Below are positions 5,356-5,394 of a stretch of DNA of 5,394 nt, one piece after another. The DNA is from Sva-07 sp031426215 (GTDB lineage Bacteria; Actinomycetota; Acidimicrobiia; Acidimicrobiales; Ilumatobacteraceae), in assembly GCA_031426215.1 (NCBI GenBank), contig JANPKU010000032.1:1-5394 (forward strand). The letters run 5' to 3'. How positions within the stretch are numbered: the first letter of the stretch is position 1; each line of letters starts with the position of its first letter. The translations under genes were made by a program, and so were the position numbers. Below the pieces are notes generated by a model. The model made no database searches, was not told the origin of the DNA, and saw only the letters and a program-made list of their open reading frames with translations.

Positions 5356-5394
5356 GCGTGATGCCGTGAACCAGACTGTGCTGTCGCCGGGGCC

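Noticed and set aside
4599..5369. Plus-strand frame of 256 codons overlapping the oxygenase and the small membrane gene
   Set aside because: Very Arg/Pro-rich, typical of an out-of-frame reading of G+C-rich coding DNA. It overlaps two better supported genes.
5366..5394. GTG at 5366 opening a frame that runs off the window end
   Set aside because: Only nine codons are visible and there is no ribosome site, so a partial gene cannot be supported.

Overview
The window is G+C-rich DNA, roughly two thirds G+C by eye, with frequent GTG starts, a tRNA gene that encodes its own CCA end, and a sigma-factor/membrane-anchored-regulator pair of an actinobacterial type. I infer a member of the Actinomycetota, possibly Acidimicrobiia. 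The phylum is fairly secure from style and gene content; the class is a guess.

Layout. A tRNA-Ala(UGC) gene lies at 61-137, with a possible promoter at the window edge. About 520 bases without a convincing gene follow; they hold a weak hairpin and a cluster of three CGTGCCA elements. Two plus-strand membrane-protein genes come next (659-859 and 860-1384), with no bases between them. They converge on a minus-strand pair, and a hairpin at 1494-1522 lies between the two converging units. The minus-strand pair is an ECF-type sigma factor (2861-3385, or from 3403) followed by a 442-residue single-pass membrane protein (1540-2868). The second gene starts inside the end of the sigma gene, so the two are almost certainly co-translated. 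The membrane protein sits where an anti-sigma factor is expected and has a large outer domain that looks like a sensor. A promoter-like GGAACC-N16-CGTGTA element precedes the sigma gene.

Upstream of the sigma gene, 3404-3722 has no gene but contains that promoter and a hairpin. A small minus-strand protein with two membrane segments and two cysteines follows (3723-4013). It is divergent from a plus-strand DUF2236/MpaB-type oxygenase gene (4177-5124). Sixteen bases after that gene is one for a 71-residue protein with two membrane segments (5140-5355). A palindrome, AGTGC-TAAATT-GCACT, overlaps the oxygenase stop codon and encloses an extended -10-like element placed for a leaderless transcript of the small gene.

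The clearest functional unit is the sigma/anti-sigma pair, which I read as transmembrane stress or envelope signalling. The oxygenase and small membrane protein may form a second unit, but nothing in the sequence gives their substrate. I see no CRISPR array, complete mobile element or toxin-antitoxin pair.
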